64,000 nucleotides of DNA from JBLMZI01 sp050258755 (GCA_050258755.1 JBLMZI010000004.1:372001-436000); one strand, 5' to 3'; numbered from the stretch's first letter, positions 27,608 to 36,838 are shown. Notes: generated by a model not told the origin, from the letters alone. Translations and numbers: made by a program.

Positions 27608-28619
27608 TAATCTCATCTCCTCCGCCGCGTGCAATCACGACCTCGCCGGTTTCTTCAAGTTTTCTGACCACGTTAACGATGCGCTGCTGGGCCTCTTCTA
27701 CGTCACGCAGCCGTACCGGTCCCATGAACTCGATATCCTCACGCAGCATGTCCGAAGCGCGCTTGGACATGTTGGAGAAAATTTTGCGCGAAACTTCTTC
27801 GCTGGCCCCTTTGAGCGCCAAACCAAGATCGTGACCTTCCACATCCCTGAGAATCCGCTGGATGGAACGGTCGTCGATGGCCACCAGGTCTTCGAAAACA
27901 AACATGAGCTTTTTGATTTCTTCGGCCAGTTCCGGGTCCTGCACTTCAAGCGCTTCCAGAATCGTTTTCTCAGTCCCGCGGTCCACCCGGTTCAGGATAT
28001 CAACCACCGACTTGACACCACCGGCACTGGTAACTTCCTGCGGTACCACGGACGACAGCTTGCGTTCCAACACCCGCTCAACTTCTTTGATGACTTCCGG
28101 CGAGGTCGTATCCATCAGCGCGATCCGGCGCGCAACCTCGGCCTGCCTTTCCGGCGGCAGGGAGGAAATAACCATCGAAGCTTTTTCGGATTCCAGATAT
28201 GCCAGAACCAGTGCGATGGTCTGCGGCTGCTCGCCCTGAATAAAGTTCATCAACTGTGCAGGCTCGGTTTTCCGAATAAAATCGAACGGCCGGACCTGCA
28301 GCGAAGCGGAAATCCGTCCGATGATTTCCACGGCCTTTTCCTTGCCAAGGGCCTTTTCGAGGACTTCCTTGGCGTAATCAATCCCACCCTGGGAGATAAA
28401 CGAACTGGCAAGCGCCATTTCGTAGAATTCCCGGAGAATCTCGTCCATTTTGTCACTGGAGAGTTTGCGGACATTCGCGATCTCCAGCGTGACCTGCTCC
28501 AACTCCTCTTCCTTCATGAACTTGAACAGCTTCGCTGACCGCTCAGGCCCGACCGCGATGAGTAGATGCGCCACTTTCAGCCGTCCCGACATTGCTTTTT
28601 TCGTGGTTGGGGTCGCCAT
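27600..28619 (-). CDS. fliG: Flagellar motor switch protein FliG
   Basis: FliG (339 residues) couples the stator to the MS ring and carries the torque-generating helix. Three armadillo-like domains are recognisable. The middle-domain EHPQ-type motif here reads GEQPQTIALVLAYL. The C-terminal charged helix contains DDRSIQRILRDVEGHDLGLAL, with the residues that contact MotA. It ends EEVVIARGGGDEIIV-like, typical of FliG. The ATG at 28619 follows GAGGTGATCGT. Confidence 0.98.
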   Translation of the reverse strand: MATPTTKKAMSGRLKVAHLLIAVGPERSAKLFKFMKEEELEQVTLEIANVRKLSSDKMDEILREFYEMALASSFISQGGIDYAKEVLEKALGKEKAVEIIGRISASLQVRPFDFIRKTEPAQLMNFIQGEQPQTIALVLAYLESEKASMVISSLPPERQAEVARRIALMDTTSPEVIKEVERVLERKLSSVVPQEVTSAGGVKSVVDILNRVDRGTEKTILEALEVQDPELAEEIKKLMFVFEDLVAIDDRSIQRILRDVEGHDLGLALKGASEEVSRKIFSNMSKRASDMLREDIEFMGPVRLRDVEEAQQRIVNVVRKLEETGEVVIARGGGDEIIV

Positions 28620-28623
28620 ACGA

Positions 28624-30183
28624 TCACCTCATGTCTTCAAGTAACCAGGTACGAAGGATATTGGCCACTTCTTCCGGTTTGGTATCGACCAGTTTCTCGA
28701 TTTCCTCCCGGATTCGCCTTGCCTCTCGTTCTTCCGGCGACAGGTCGCGGTCCACCAGGTCTTCCACGTTAATATCCTCCGCTATCATCGCATCGAAAGC
28801 TGCCATTTCAGGTTCCGGCGGTTTGTAGGTCAACCGGCGCATCAGCAGCATGATCGCAGCCAACAGTGCAAGCAGCATCGGGGCTAGGAGCCACCAGTAC
28901 TGGACCGATACCTCAACCCAGCCTTTTTCTGGAGGCGGCTGCTCGACCCGGGTGAAGCGCATGCCTACAACGGAGATCTCATCGCCGCGCGTGTTATCAA
29001 GGCCGATCGCACTGGACACCATACTCTGCATGTCCTGGCTCTGCCGGGTATCAAGATCTTTATCAACCACCACCGAGACCGTCACCCGTTTGATGCTCCA
29101 CGGGGCTGCTTCCTGCTGGGTCTTGGTGTTATCGATTTCATAATTTCTGGTTTTCTCGGACTTCTGCGAACTGGACGATCCCTGGGCGTTGGCGGTCTCC
29201 TGCTGGTAGCTGGGAATATTGGTCGCCGTACCCGGGACTCCGCCTGGCGTCTCCTCATACTTGGTGCTCGATTCGTCAAGAATGTGCTCACTGCGAACCA
29301 CGGAATTCGGACCATAAGTCTCGGTCGTGGTCATCTTCTTGTCAAAATTGAGTTCCGCGGTTACCCGCGTAACCGCTCTTCCCGGACCAAGAATACTTTC
29401 CAGCTGGGTCTGCGCTTTGGTCTGAAGTTCCTTTTCATACCGGGTCTTGATCGCGAGCTGCGCCTGGGTCAGTTCGATGGACGAAGACGGGCTGTCCTCC
29501 CCTTCCCGGATCAAATCCGACAGCAGGGTGCCGTTGCTGTCCACCAGAGTAACCATATCCGGTTTCAGACCTTCTACGCTGCTGGCTACCAGATGAACCA
29601 CCGCGTTGATTTCTTTGCGGGTGAGCTCCTGATCGGCTTTCAGCTTGACCACCACCGAAGCGGTGGTATCCTCTTGATCATCCTGAAGCAGCCTTTTTTC
29701 CGGCATCACCAGATTGACCTTCGCCGCTTCGACTTTGGAAAGACTCTGAATCGAACGGGTCAGTTCACCCTGCAGTGCCATCTGGAATTTAACCTTTTTA
29801 TCGGTCTCGGTTTCGCCAAAATTCGTGGTATTAAAAAGTTCTAATCCTGGCGTGCTCTTGGGCAGACCGGCCCCGGCGAGGTCCAACGCGGCCTGGTACT
29901 TTTGTTCTGGCGGAACCAGAATGGTGGTTCCACCATCTGCCAGTTGGTATTGAATCCCCAGTTCGGTCAGCTTGGTGGTCATTTGGTAGGCATTATCGGC
30001 GTCCAGCTTGGAATAAAGCGGAACGTATTCGGTTTTCATCAAGGTTGTCGACGATACAACACCGGCGGCGATCACCAATAGAACCGCCCCGGCCACGAGA
30101 ACCTTCTGGTTCAGCGACATACCTTGCCAGATGTCCCGCAGTCTGCCTATGTACTGTCGAATCGTTTCGAGTACGTCCCCCAT
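28624..30183 (-). CDS. fliF: Flagellar MS-ring protein FliF
   Basis: FliF (519 residues) forms the MS ring. The first membrane helix is at about 26-46 (VLVAGAVLLVIAAGVVSSTT), followed by the YscJ-like ring domain (ALDLAGAGLPKSTPGLELF) and the FliF-specific domain. The second helix is near 435-455. The cytosolic C-terminus ends with the FliG-binding segment EEVANILRTWLLEDMR. Standard length and order. Confidence 0.98.
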   Translation of the reverse strand: MGDVLETIRQYIGRLRDIWQGMSLNQKVLVAGAVLLVIAAGVVSSTTLMKTEYVPLYSKLDADNAYQMTTKLTELGIQYQLADGGTTILVPPEQKYQAALDLAGAGLPKSTPGLELFNTTNFGETETDKKVKFQMALQGELTRSIQSLSKVEAAKVNLVMPEKRLLQDDQEDTTASVVVKLKADQELTRKEINAVVHLVASSVEGLKPDMVTLVDSNGTLLSDLIREGEDSPSSSIELTQAQLAIKTRYEKELQTKAQTQLESILGPGRAVTRVTAELNFDKKMTTTETYGPNSVVRSEHILDESSTKYEETPGGVPGTATNIPSYQQETANAQGSSSSQKSEKTRNYEIDNTKTQQEAAPWSIKRVTVSVVVDKDLDTRQSQDMQSMVSSAIGLDNTRGDEISVVGMRFTRVEQPPPEKGWVEVSVQYWWLLAPMLLALLAAIMLLMRRLTYKPPEPEMAAFDAMIAEDINVEDLVDRDLSPEEREARRIREEIEKLVDTKPEEVANILRTWLLEDMR

Positions 30184-30255
30184 ATCAATCCCCTATCCGG
30201 TCAGTTTCACCGAAAGCTATTCTTAGCTTGTAGTACGCCGGCAAAGCCTGGTACA

Positions 30256-30552
30256 TTACATGTTCATCCGCATAATGTCCTGATAAGCTTCCAGCAGTTT
30301 GGAGCGGACCTCGATCGTCATCTGCAAAGCCAGGTAGGCTTTTTCATCAGCGATCATAGATTGGTGAATACTGGCCGCGTCACCGCTCATGACTTCGGCC
30401 GCTTTCTGCCGCGCGTCAGCTTGCAGGCGCTCTGTTTCGTTCAGGGCATCTTTTAAATAATCCAGAAACGATGTGCCGGACGAAGGCGTCGTCTCCGCCG
30501 CCTTATCCGTAATGGCCTTGGGCAGTACCAATCCCAGCGAATCGATTTTCAT
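30256..30552 (-). CDS. fliE: Flagellar hook-basal body protein FliE
   Basis: FliE (98 residues) joins the MS ring to the rod and is an early export substrate. The conserved core is FLDYLKDALNETERLQADAR, then GDAASIHQSMIADEKAYLAL, and it ends EVRSKLLEAYQDIMRMNM as the family usually does. The ATG at 30552 follows AGGGGGTGAAGG. It lies between flgC and fliF. Confidence 0.97.
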   Translation of the reverse strand: MKIDSLGLVLPKAITDKAAETTPSSGTSFLDYLKDALNETERLQADARQKAAEVMSGDAASIHQSMIADEKAYLALQMTIEVRSKLLEAYQDIMRMNM

Positions 30553-30565
30553 CGGCCTTCACCCC

Positions 30566-31006
30566 CTAACCGCGGCCAATTTCCATGGCTTTCATGGCCA
30601 TGGATTTCACCGAGTTCATTGCCGTCACATTGGCTTCATAGGACCGCGTGGTTGAAATCATATCCACCATCTCGGCCACTACGTTTACGTTTGGATAACT
30701 GACATATCCGTCTTTGTCCGCATCCGGATGGGACGGATCATACACCTTTTTAAACGGCTGTTCGTCCTCAACAATTTTATTGACCCGAACGCCGCCGTAG
30801 GCATTCAATTGTTCCTCAAGCAGCTGTTTGAAGTTGGTGCCGGATGGCATCCGCGATTCCAGCAGGACCATCTGCCGCCGGTAAGGACCCCCCTTTTCGG
30901 TCCGGGTCGTGGTCGCGTTCGCCAGGTTGTTCGCGATGGTATCCATGCGCAGCCGCTGCGCGGTCAGGCCGCTTGCCGAGATGTCAATGCCGTTGAGAAA
31001 TGCCAT
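30566..31006 (-). CDS. flgC: Flagellar proximal rod protein FlgC
   Basis: FlgC (146 residues) is a rod subunit. The N-terminal motif ISASGLTAQRLRMDTIANNL and the C-terminal YPNVNVVAEMVDMISTTRSYEANV are both diagnostic. The ATG at 31006 follows GGGAGGAAGTAGCC. Three bases separate it from flgB. Confidence 0.98.
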   Translation of the reverse strand: MAFLNGIDISASGLTAQRLRMDTIANNLANATTTRTEKGGPYRRQMVLLESRMPSGTNFKQLLEEQLNAYGGVRVNKIVEDEQPFKKVYDPSHPDADKDGYVSYPNVNVVAEMVDMISTTRSYEANVTAMNSVKSMAMKAMEIGRG

Positions 31007-31008
31007 GG

Positions 31009-31440
31009 CTACTTCCTCCCTTCGGTAATTGCCATCCGTAGCAAACGAAGCTCGTCATTCAGGTTCCGGGTCACCGCGTCATAGTACAGTTCGTTCTTGG
31101 ACAGCTTGGCCATCTCGCGGTCGATATCTACATTGTTTTTGTCATTGCGCAGTTCATAATCCTTGATCTCGTGAATCTCAGCCTGAACGTCATCCGGGGA
31201 CAGATTGCCGCCGCCGAGCTGCAAGTGTCTCGGATTGGTTACGGTCAGCTTGTACGGCGTTCCGGTCCCTTTGGCCAGGGCCTGCTTCAGTTCATCCTCG
31301 AACGTGACCTCCATGGATTTATAATTCGGGGTGTCCACGTTCGCGATGTTGTTGGTGATGATTTTCTGACGCAGGGCTGAACCATCCAGGGCTTTTTCCA
31401 GCGCTTTAAACTGATTGTCGGAAAAGAGCCGGGTCAGCAC
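31009..31440 (-). CDS. flgB: Flagellar proximal rod protein FlgB
   Basis: FlgB (143 residues) is the first gene of the long fla/che operon. The rod-protein signature ALRQKIITNNIANVDTPNYK is near the N-terminus, and the C-terminal helix contains VDIDREMAKLSKNELYYDA. The GTG at 31440 follows GGAGGTGAGGCTTT. The region upstream (31441-31693) probably holds the operon promoter, but no convincing sigma-A or sigma-28 boxes stood out. Confidence 0.97.
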   Translation of the reverse strand: MLTRLFSDNQFKALEKALDGSALRQKIITNNIANVDTPNYKSMEVTFEDELKQALAKGTGTPYKLTVTNPRHLQLGGGNLSPDDVQAEIHEIKDYELRNDKNNVDIDREMAKLSKNELYYDAVTRNLNDELRLLRMAITEGRK

Positions 31441-31693
31441 AAAGCCTCACCTCCAATCCTTTTTCCACAATTCTCGATTCCTTCTGATTTTCCTGCAATA
31501 AATGCCGAAAAATAGAGAAAACTAACTGCCAGGAGTTAGCTTCCCTTTTTTTAATATATCGGTTAAACCGTTCAAAGTCCTGATAGGTTCCAGGAAACCC
31601 CTGCGCAAGGCATTCATTGTTAAACGGCTTCCTTTGCGTATTCTTGGCGTCCGAATGCGGAAAAAACTTTTTTCCGCATTCGGAACAATCTGC
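31441..31693. other. codY-flgB intergenic region
   Basis: This 253-base gap separates the housekeeping block from the fla/che operon. It contains a 6-bp inverted repeat (31522-31527 with 31534-31539) followed on the plus strand by a T-rich run, and the long palindrome listed separately. I could not identify promoter boxes for flgB with confidence. Confidence 0.5.
31651..31683. terminator. Perfect 33-base palindrome, probable bidirectional terminator
   Basis: CCGAATGCGG, six A, one C, six T, CCGCATTCGG forms a perfect 16-bp inverted repeat around one base, ten bases past the codY stop. Read from either side it gives a GC stem with A/T at the tip, unlike a classic terminator with the T-run after the stem. 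Ending the codY transcript is the simplest role. Confidence 0.6.
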
Positions 31694-32473
31694 CTAGTGT
31701 TTTTCCAGTTCGTCAAACAGGAATTCGTTCAGAACCTTAATATAAGTCCCTTTCATTCCGAGCGAACGGGATTCAATCACGCCGGCGCTTTCGAATTTAC
31801 GCAGGGCGCTGACGATGACGGAACGGGTAATACCAACCTTGTCCGCGATCCGGCTGGCAACCAACAGGCCATCATTGCCCTTCAGCTCGGCCATGATATG
31901 TTCGATCGCTTCACGCTCGGAATAAGAAAGCGTTGCCACCGCGATCTGCACCGCGGTTTTCTTGCGGATCACTTCTTCGGTACGCTCGCCCCGTACCCGC
32001 ATGAATTCATTGGCGACCACGGTTGAACCGTATTCGGAGAGTACGATATCGTCATCACTGAAGGTTCCCGACTGTTTGGCCAAAATCAATGTGCCAATCC
32101 GAAGCGCCCCGCCATAAACGGGGACGATCGTGATAATCGCATGCCCCATCGGGCAGGCAACGCCTTCCGCCTTAAACAGACAGATCCCTGCTTCTACCTT
32201 GATGTTGGCACGGGTTTCCTGGGCATCCAGTAAATCACCGTTAAAGCTATTCGGGAAACGATCCAGCCGATCTCTGACTTTCACAATATCCGGACAGAGT
32301 TTCTCTTCTAAAAGGGCACAACTGACCAACTGTCCCCGACGGCCAATCATGTAAACACTGCATTCCAAATTTTCCGCTAGGACTCGGGACATCTCCTCGT
32401 AGTCCACCGGATTACCACCAATCTTCTTCAGCAACCGGTTAATTGCCCGGGCTTTTTCCAACAAACTTTTCAT
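31694..32473 (-). CDS. codY: GTP- and branched-chain-amino-acid-sensing repressor CodY
   Basis: CodY (259 residues) represses stationary-phase genes when GTP and branched-chain amino acids are plentiful. It has an N-terminal GAF domain (starting LLEKARAINRLLKKIGGNPV) and a C-terminal winged helix with the recognition segment KVGITRSVIVSALRKFESAG. Length and gene order after hslVU match Bacillus. CodY regulates the fla/che operon in Bacillus, and its place just upstream of flgB is in line with that. Confidence 0.98.
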   Translation of the reverse strand: MKSLLEKARAINRLLKKIGGNPVDYEEMSRVLAENLECSVYMIGRRGQLVSCALLEEKLCPDIVKVRDRLDRFPNSFNGDLLDAQETRANIKVEAGICLFKAEGVACPMGHAIITIVPVYGGALRIGTLILAKQSGTFSDDDIVLSEYGSTVVANEFMRVRGERTEEVIRKKTAVQIAVATLSYSEREAIEHIMAELKGNDGLLVASRIADKVGITRSVIVSALRKFESAGVIESRSLGMKGTYIKVLNEFLFDELEKH

Positions 32474-32488
32474 TTCACGTTCTACCCC

Positions 32489-33892
32489 CTATAAAATGTA
32501 CCTGCTCAAATCACTATCGCCTACGATCTTGGCCAACCGCTCGTGAACATACTCTTTATCTATTTTTTGCTGCTGTCCGCTTCGCTCCGATGCCTCGAAC
32601 AACAAGTCTTCGAGCACCTTCTCCAGGATCGTATGTAGCCTGCGTGCTCCAATGTTTTCGGTGCTTGCATTGACTTCATAGGCCATTTCCGCGATATACT
32701 CCAGTGCACTGCTGGTAAACTCGATCGTCAGCTTTTCCGTGGCAAGCAGCGCGACATACTGCTTAATCAAGGAATTGTCCGGTTCAGTGAGAATGCGCTT
32801 AAAATCGTCTTTTGTCAGGCTTTCCAGTTCAACCCGAATCGGAAACCGCCCCTGTAATTCCGGAATCAGGTCCGATGGCTTACTGGTGTGGAAAGCTCCG
32901 GCTGCAATGAACAGCATATGATCGGTCTTCACCGGACCGTACTTGGTCATGACGGTCGATCCCTCGACGATTGGAAGAATGTCGCGCTGAACCCCCCCGC
33001 GCGATACATCCGGCCCATGTGCAGAATCCCGGCCGGCAATCTTGTCGATCTCGTCGAGAAATACAATCCCATTGTTTTCCGCTCGATCTACCGCCTCCTT
33101 TGTCGCTTCGTCCATATCAATTAGTTTTTGCGCCTCTTCCGCTGTCAGGATCCGCCGGGCTTCACTGACGGTTACCCGCCGCTTTTTCTTATTCTTAGGA
33201 AGCATTCCGCCCAGCATGTCCTGCAGGTTAACACCCATTTCCTCAACACCGGCCCCGGAAAAGATCTCGAAAAAGGAGACCGGCTTTTCTTCAACTTCAA
33301 TTTCTACGATCTCGTCTTCCAATTCCATGCGGGACAGCCGTTGGGCAAGAATCTGCCGCTGCTCCTCCGCTTCCCGGACCCGGTGATCGTACTCGGGGTC
33401 CGAAGTCTCCGCCTCCCCGGCCATGGCACCCATGAACATTTCAAACGGATTTTTCGCGCCGCGGGACCGCTTTTTCGGCACCGGCATCAGGATTTCCAGC
33501 AGACGCTCCTCGGCAAGCTTCTCCGCCTTTTCCTGCACCCGGGCGGTCATTTCCTGTTTGACCATGCGCAGGGAGGTCTCCACCAGATCGCGAACGATCG
33601 AATCGACGTCCCGTCCGACATAGCCAACTTCAGTAAACTTGGTCGCCTCCACTTTGATAAACGGCGCATTGACCAATCGGGCCAGCCGGCGCGCGATCTC
33701 GGTTTTCCCGACCCCGGTCGGGCCAATCATAATGATGTTCTTGGGATATACTTCATCAACCAGATCTTCCGGAAGCATCCGCCGCCGGTACCGGTTGCGG
33801 AGTGCAATGGCAACCGCCTTCTTGGCTTCTTTTTGTCCGACAATGAAGTGATCCAGCTCTTCAACGATTTGTCGTGGCGTTAAACGATCCAC
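32489..33892 (-). CDS. hslU: HslU/ClpY AAA+ unfoldase
   Basis: HslU (467 residues) unfolds substrates for the HslV peptidase. Walker A is GPTGVGKTEIARRLA, the pore motif is seen in EVGYVGRDVDSIVRDL, and Walker B is GIVFLDEIDKIA. The I-domain insertion at about 130-235 is typical. The C-terminus ends DLSRYIL, the HslV-activating tail. The GTG at 33892 follows GGGAGGATCAGC. It follows hslV closely. Confidence 0.98.
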   Translation of the reverse strand: MDRLTPRQIVEELDHFIVGQKEAKKAVAIALRNRYRRRMLPEDLVDEVYPKNIIMIGPTGVGKTEIARRLARLVNAPFIKVEATKFTEVGYVGRDVDSIVRDLVETSLRMVKQEMTARVQEKAEKLAEERLLEILMPVPKKRSRGAKNPFEMFMGAMAGEAETSDPEYDHRVREAEEQRQILAQRLSRMELEDEIVEIEVEEKPVSFFEIFSGAGVEEMGVNLQDMLGGMLPKNKKKRRVTVSEARRILTAEEAQKLIDMDEATKEAVDRAENNGIVFLDEIDKIAGRDSAHGPDVSRGGVQRDILPIVEGSTVMTKYGPVKTDHMLFIAAGAFHTSKPSDLIPELQGRFPIRVELESLTKDDFKRILTEPDNSLIKQYVALLATEKLTIEFTSSALEYIAEMAYEVNASTENIGARRLHTILEKVLEDLLFEASERSGQQQKIDKEYVHERLAKIVGDSDLSRYIL

Positions 33893-33909
33893 GCTGATCC
33901 TCCCGTTCT

Positions 33910-34449
33910 TTACGGCTGCAATTCTTCCACGGAAATATTCTGGTTGGTGAATACGCAGATTTCCGAAGCGATTTTCATGGCCTCAACGGCGATCTCCCGG
34001 CAGGAAAGATCCGTATGCCTCAGCATGGCACGCGCAGCCGCCAGTGCGTAGGAGCCGCCCGAACCGATCGCCATCACGCCGTCATCGGGCTCAATCACTT
34101 CCCCATTACCGGAAATCACGAACATATGGTCCCGGTCAACAACCAGAAGCAAGGCTTCTAAGCGCCTTAAAACCCGGTCCGACCGCCATTCGCTAGCCAC
34201 TTCCACCGCCGCCCGGGGAAGATTGCCGCGGTATTCTTCCAATTTGCTCTCGAATTTGCCGAATAAGGTAAAGGCATCGGCTACAGATCCTGCAAAGCCG
34301 GCAATGACCCGGTCCTGGTACAGGCGCCGAACCTTTTTGGCACTGTGTTTCATAATCGTGCTCTGGCCCATGGTAACCTGGCCGTCGCCGGCAATTGCCG
34401 CCATACCGTCTTTACGCACGGCGACAATGGTCGTGGCTTCAAACAACAC
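33910..34449 (-). CDS. hslV: HslV/ClpQ peptidase
   Basis: HslV (179 residues) is the proteasome-beta-like Thr peptidase of the HslUV complex. The start MLFEATTIVAVRKDG suggests a short propeptide MLFEA removed to expose a catalytic Thr. GDGQVTMG and the SGNGEVIEPDDGVMAIGSGG segment are family hallmarks. I chose the GTG at 34449 because AGGAGG lies ten bases upstream; a frame extending to 34482 would overlap xerC and contain that ribosome site. Confidence 0.96.
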   Translation of the reverse strand: MLFEATTIVAVRKDGMAAIAGDGQVTMGQSTIMKHSAKKVRRLYQDRVIAGFAGSVADAFTLFGKFESKLEEYRGNLPRAAVEVASEWRSDRVLRRLEALLLVVDRDHMFVISGNGEVIEPDDGVMAIGSGGSYALAAARAMLRHTDLSCREIAVEAMKIASEICVFTNQNISVEELQP

Positions 34450-34456
34450 CGTTCGC

Positions 34457-35368
34457 TTACCTCCTGGGGTGGGTTTGGTCATAAACCGCTTTCAAGCGAT
34501 CCTTGGTTACATGCGTATAAACCTGTGTGGTCGACAGCTTCACATGGCCGAGCAGTTCCTGAACTGCCCGAAGATCGGCGCCGCCGTTCAACAGGTGGGT
34601 CGCAAATGTATGCCGCAGCGTGTGCGGGCTGACTTTCTGATTTAAGGCTATTTCTTCCACATATTTATTAATAATGTTCCGAACACTTCGAGCTGTCAAG
34701 CGCCTGCCGAACTTATTCAAAAATACTGCCTTTTCTTCCTTGCCCACCTTTTTCGCCAGCCGTTTACGCGGTCCTTCAATATAGTGTTCGACTGCTCGGC
34801 AGGCTTTTTCGCCAACTGGCACCAACCGCTCTTTGCCGCCTTTCCCGAGAACCTTGATCATCCCTTCGTGGTAATCCAGGCTAATGAGATTCAGCGACAC
34901 AAGTTCGCTCACCCGAATACCGGTCGCGTACAGCAGCTCCAGGATCGCGCGGTCCCGCAGCCCACTGCCCTGCTGACTGTCCGGTGCGTTCAGCAAATCC
35001 TCAACCTCGGTCGGAAAAAGAAAACGAGGCAGTTTTTTCTCCTGTTTTGGGGTTGCCACAGCGGCGATCGGATTGCCGTCTAAGATTTCCTCCCGGCATA
35101 AATAGCGCACAAAGGAGCGAATCGCGGCAAGTTTGCGGGCCATGGTCGCCCTGCTGAATCCAGCTTTCTGCAGGTGTACCATGTATTCTCGAACGGTCTT
35201 GTGATCGACCAGCTCTTTTGTGACGGCTTCTTCAGGAAGACCTTTCTGCTCTGATAAAAATTGAATGAATTGTGAAAGGTCCGTCCGATAGCTGATCAAA
35301 GTCATGTTTGACGCGCTTTTTTCAACCCTAAGATGGGTCATGAAGCCGCCGACCAGTCGCGTTAGCAA
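34457..35368 (-). CDS. xerC: Tyrosine recombinase XerC
   Basis: XerC (303 residues) resolves chromosome dimers at dif sites with a partner recombinase. The SAM-like N-terminal domain contains HLRVEKSASNMTLISYRTDL. Catalytic residues are visible in ATGIRVSELVSL (Arg), HTLRHTFATHLL (His, Arg), GHVKLSTTQVYTHV (His, Tyr). The TTG at 35368 is preceded by GGGGGG at suitable distance and gives the usual N-terminal length. The ATG at 35341 would be short, and the extension to 35428 lacks a ribosome site. Conserved neighbours argue for XerC rather than a mobile integrase. Confidence 0.94.
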   Translation of the reverse strand: MLTRLVGGFMTHLRVEKSASNMTLISYRTDLSQFIQFLSEQKGLPEEAVTKELVDHKTVREYMVHLQKAGFSRATMARKLAAIRSFVRYLCREEILDGNPIAAVATPKQEKKLPRFLFPTEVEDLLNAPDSQQGSGLRDRAILELLYATGIRVSELVSLNLISLDYHEGMIKVLGKGGKERLVPVGEKACRAVEHYIEGPRKRLAKKVGKEEKAVFLNKFGRRLTARSVRNIINKYVEEIALNQKVSPHTLRHTFATHLLNGGADLRAVQELLGHVKLSTTQVYTHVTKDRLKAVYDQTHPRR

Positions 35369-35411
35369 GATGAATCCCCCCGGTTGCAATCCTTTTAATA
35401 TGGTAGCATGG

Positions 35412-36758
35412 TCATTTTTGATTAACAATCCCGTTCACGAAAACTTCAGAAAATTTTCCAAGGGTCTCTAATGATCTGTCAGTATATGCCAGGTGCCGGT
35501 CCTGTTTGGCGCGGGGCGGCCGGTCCAGCGGCCCCAGCAGTCCGAAATTGGCATTCATCGGCTGAAAACCAGTCCGACCCGGGTCGGTGATATGCCGGAG
35601 CAAGCTGCCGATCATCGTCTCCGGCGGCGGAATCAGCGGATCGAGTCCCCGCAGACGGCGGGCCAGATTGATCCCGGCAATGATACCGGTAAACGCCGAC
35701 TCCATATACCCTTCCACTCCGGTAATCTGCCCCGCAAAGAACAGTCCGGCACGGGCGCGGAATTCAAGCGTCCCGTCAAGCAGAGCGGGGCTGTTGATAT
35801 ACGTATTGCGGTGCATGACGCCATAACGAAGAAAACGCGCCTGTTCAAGGCCTGGAATCAGTCGGAAAACGGTCTCCTGGTCCTTAAACCGCATTCGGGT
35901 TTGAAAACCGACCATACTGTACATGTTTTTTTCATTGTTCTCGGCGCGCAGCTGCAGCACCGCGTACGGTCTTCGGCCGGTCCTCGGGTCGGTCAGACCA
36001 ACCGGCCGCATCGGCCCATAGCGCAGGGTGTCGATTCCCTTATGGGCGATCGCTTCAATCGGCATACAGCCCGAAAAGTACAAACCGGCATCCACCCCGT
36101 CCACCGGCAGCGGATCGGCCGCGGTCAAGGCATCGTAAAACGCCCGGTACTCTTCTTCATTCATGGGGCAGTTCAGGTAATCGGCCTCCCCTTTACCATA
36201 GCGGGAGGCCGGGAACACCATTGTGTGATCAAGGCTTTCCGCATCCAGAATTGGCGCGACCGCATCGAAAAAAAACAATGCCGAGGCTCCGGTCAGCTGC
36301 TGGATGGAAGCGGCCATGGCGTCAGAGGTTAATGGCCCGGTGGCCGCAACGGCCGGCCCTTCGGCCGGCAGCTCGCCAAGCTCTTCGCGAACCACTTCAA
36401 TCATCGGGTGATGCTCGATCGCCTCAGTGACACTCTGGGCAAAGGCTTCCCGCTCAACCGCCAACGCGGAGCCGGCCTTAACCCTATTCTTTTCGGCACA
36501 GTGCAGGATGAGCGAGTCAAACTGCCGCATTTCATGTTTGAGCAGACCGTGAGCGGTGGCCGGATCGGACGATTTCAAACTGTTGGAACAGACCAGTTCG
36601 GCCAGCAGCCCGGTTTGATGGGCAGGCGTCATCCGGTTCGGACGCATTTCATACAGTCGAACCGGAAAACCGGACTGGGCCAGCTTCATGGCCGCTTCGC
36701 AGCCTGCCAGGCCGCCGCCGATCACGGGTATTGAGTTGGTGGAGCCCCATTCTTTCAT
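35412..36758 (-). CDS. trmFO: Folate-dependent tRNA m5U54 methyltransferase TrmFO
   Basis: TrmFO (448 residues) makes 5-methyluridine at position 54 of tRNA using methylene-tetrahydrofolate and FAD. The dinucleotide-binding motif VIGGGLAGCEAAMKLA is near the N-terminus, followed by VCSNSLKSSDPATAHGLLKHE. The conserved NMYSMVGFQTRM and GVEGYMESAFTGIIAGINLA segments lie later. The ATG at 36758 follows AGGAGAACAGC. Gene order topA-trmFO-xerC is standard for Bacillota. Confidence 0.97.
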   Translation of the reverse strand: MKEWGSTNSIPVIGGGLAGCEAAMKLAQSGFPVRLYEMRPNRMTPAHQTGLLAELVCSNSLKSSDPATAHGLLKHEMRQFDSLILHCAEKNRVKAGSALAVEREAFAQSVTEAIEHHPMIEVVREELGELPAEGPAVAATGPLTSDAMAASIQQLTGASALFFFDAVAPILDAESLDHTMVFPASRYGKGEADYLNCPMNEEEYRAFYDALTAADPLPVDGVDAGLYFSGCMPIEAIAHKGIDTLRYGPMRPVGLTDPRTGRRPYAVLQLRAENNEKNMYSMVGFQTRMRFKDQETVFRLIPGLEQARFLRYGVMHRNTYINSPALLDGTLEFRARAGLFFAGQITGVEGYMESAFTGIIAGINLARRLRGLDPLIPPPETMIGSLLRHITDPGRTGFQPMNANFGLLGPLDRPPRAKQDRHLAYTDRSLETLGKFSEVFVNGIVNQK

Positions 36759-36778
36759 GCTGTTCTCCTGTAAGCAAA

Positions 36779-36838
36779 GGGGACATTCCTCTTGTTCCGG
36801 AAGAATTTGCGTCTTCCGGACCTGGAAGGGATGTCCCC
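36779..36838. other. Nested inverted repeats between topA and trmFO
   Basis: An outer 8-bp pair (GGGGACAT at 36779-36786 with ATGTCCCC at 36831-36838) encloses an inner 8-bp pair (TCCGGAAG at 36796-36803 with CTTCCGGA at 36813-36820). No T-run follows. It may be a processing or stabilising element in the topA-trmFO transcript, or a remnant of a small repeat element. Confidence 0.6.

Noticed and set aside
31441..31520. A CodY-box-like sequence upstream of flgB
   Set aside because: The best match I could align to the consensus AATTTTCWGAAAATT had only about half of the positions, which is not enough to claim a site.
31522..31716. A 64-codon minus-strand frame after codY
   Set aside because: It runs through the perfect palindrome and starts inside codY without a ribosome site, so it is not a credible gene.
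34457..35368. The tyrosine recombinase as a prophage integrase
   Set aside because: It sits in the conserved trmFO-xerC-hslV order and has the normal XerC length, so it is the chromosomal recombinase.
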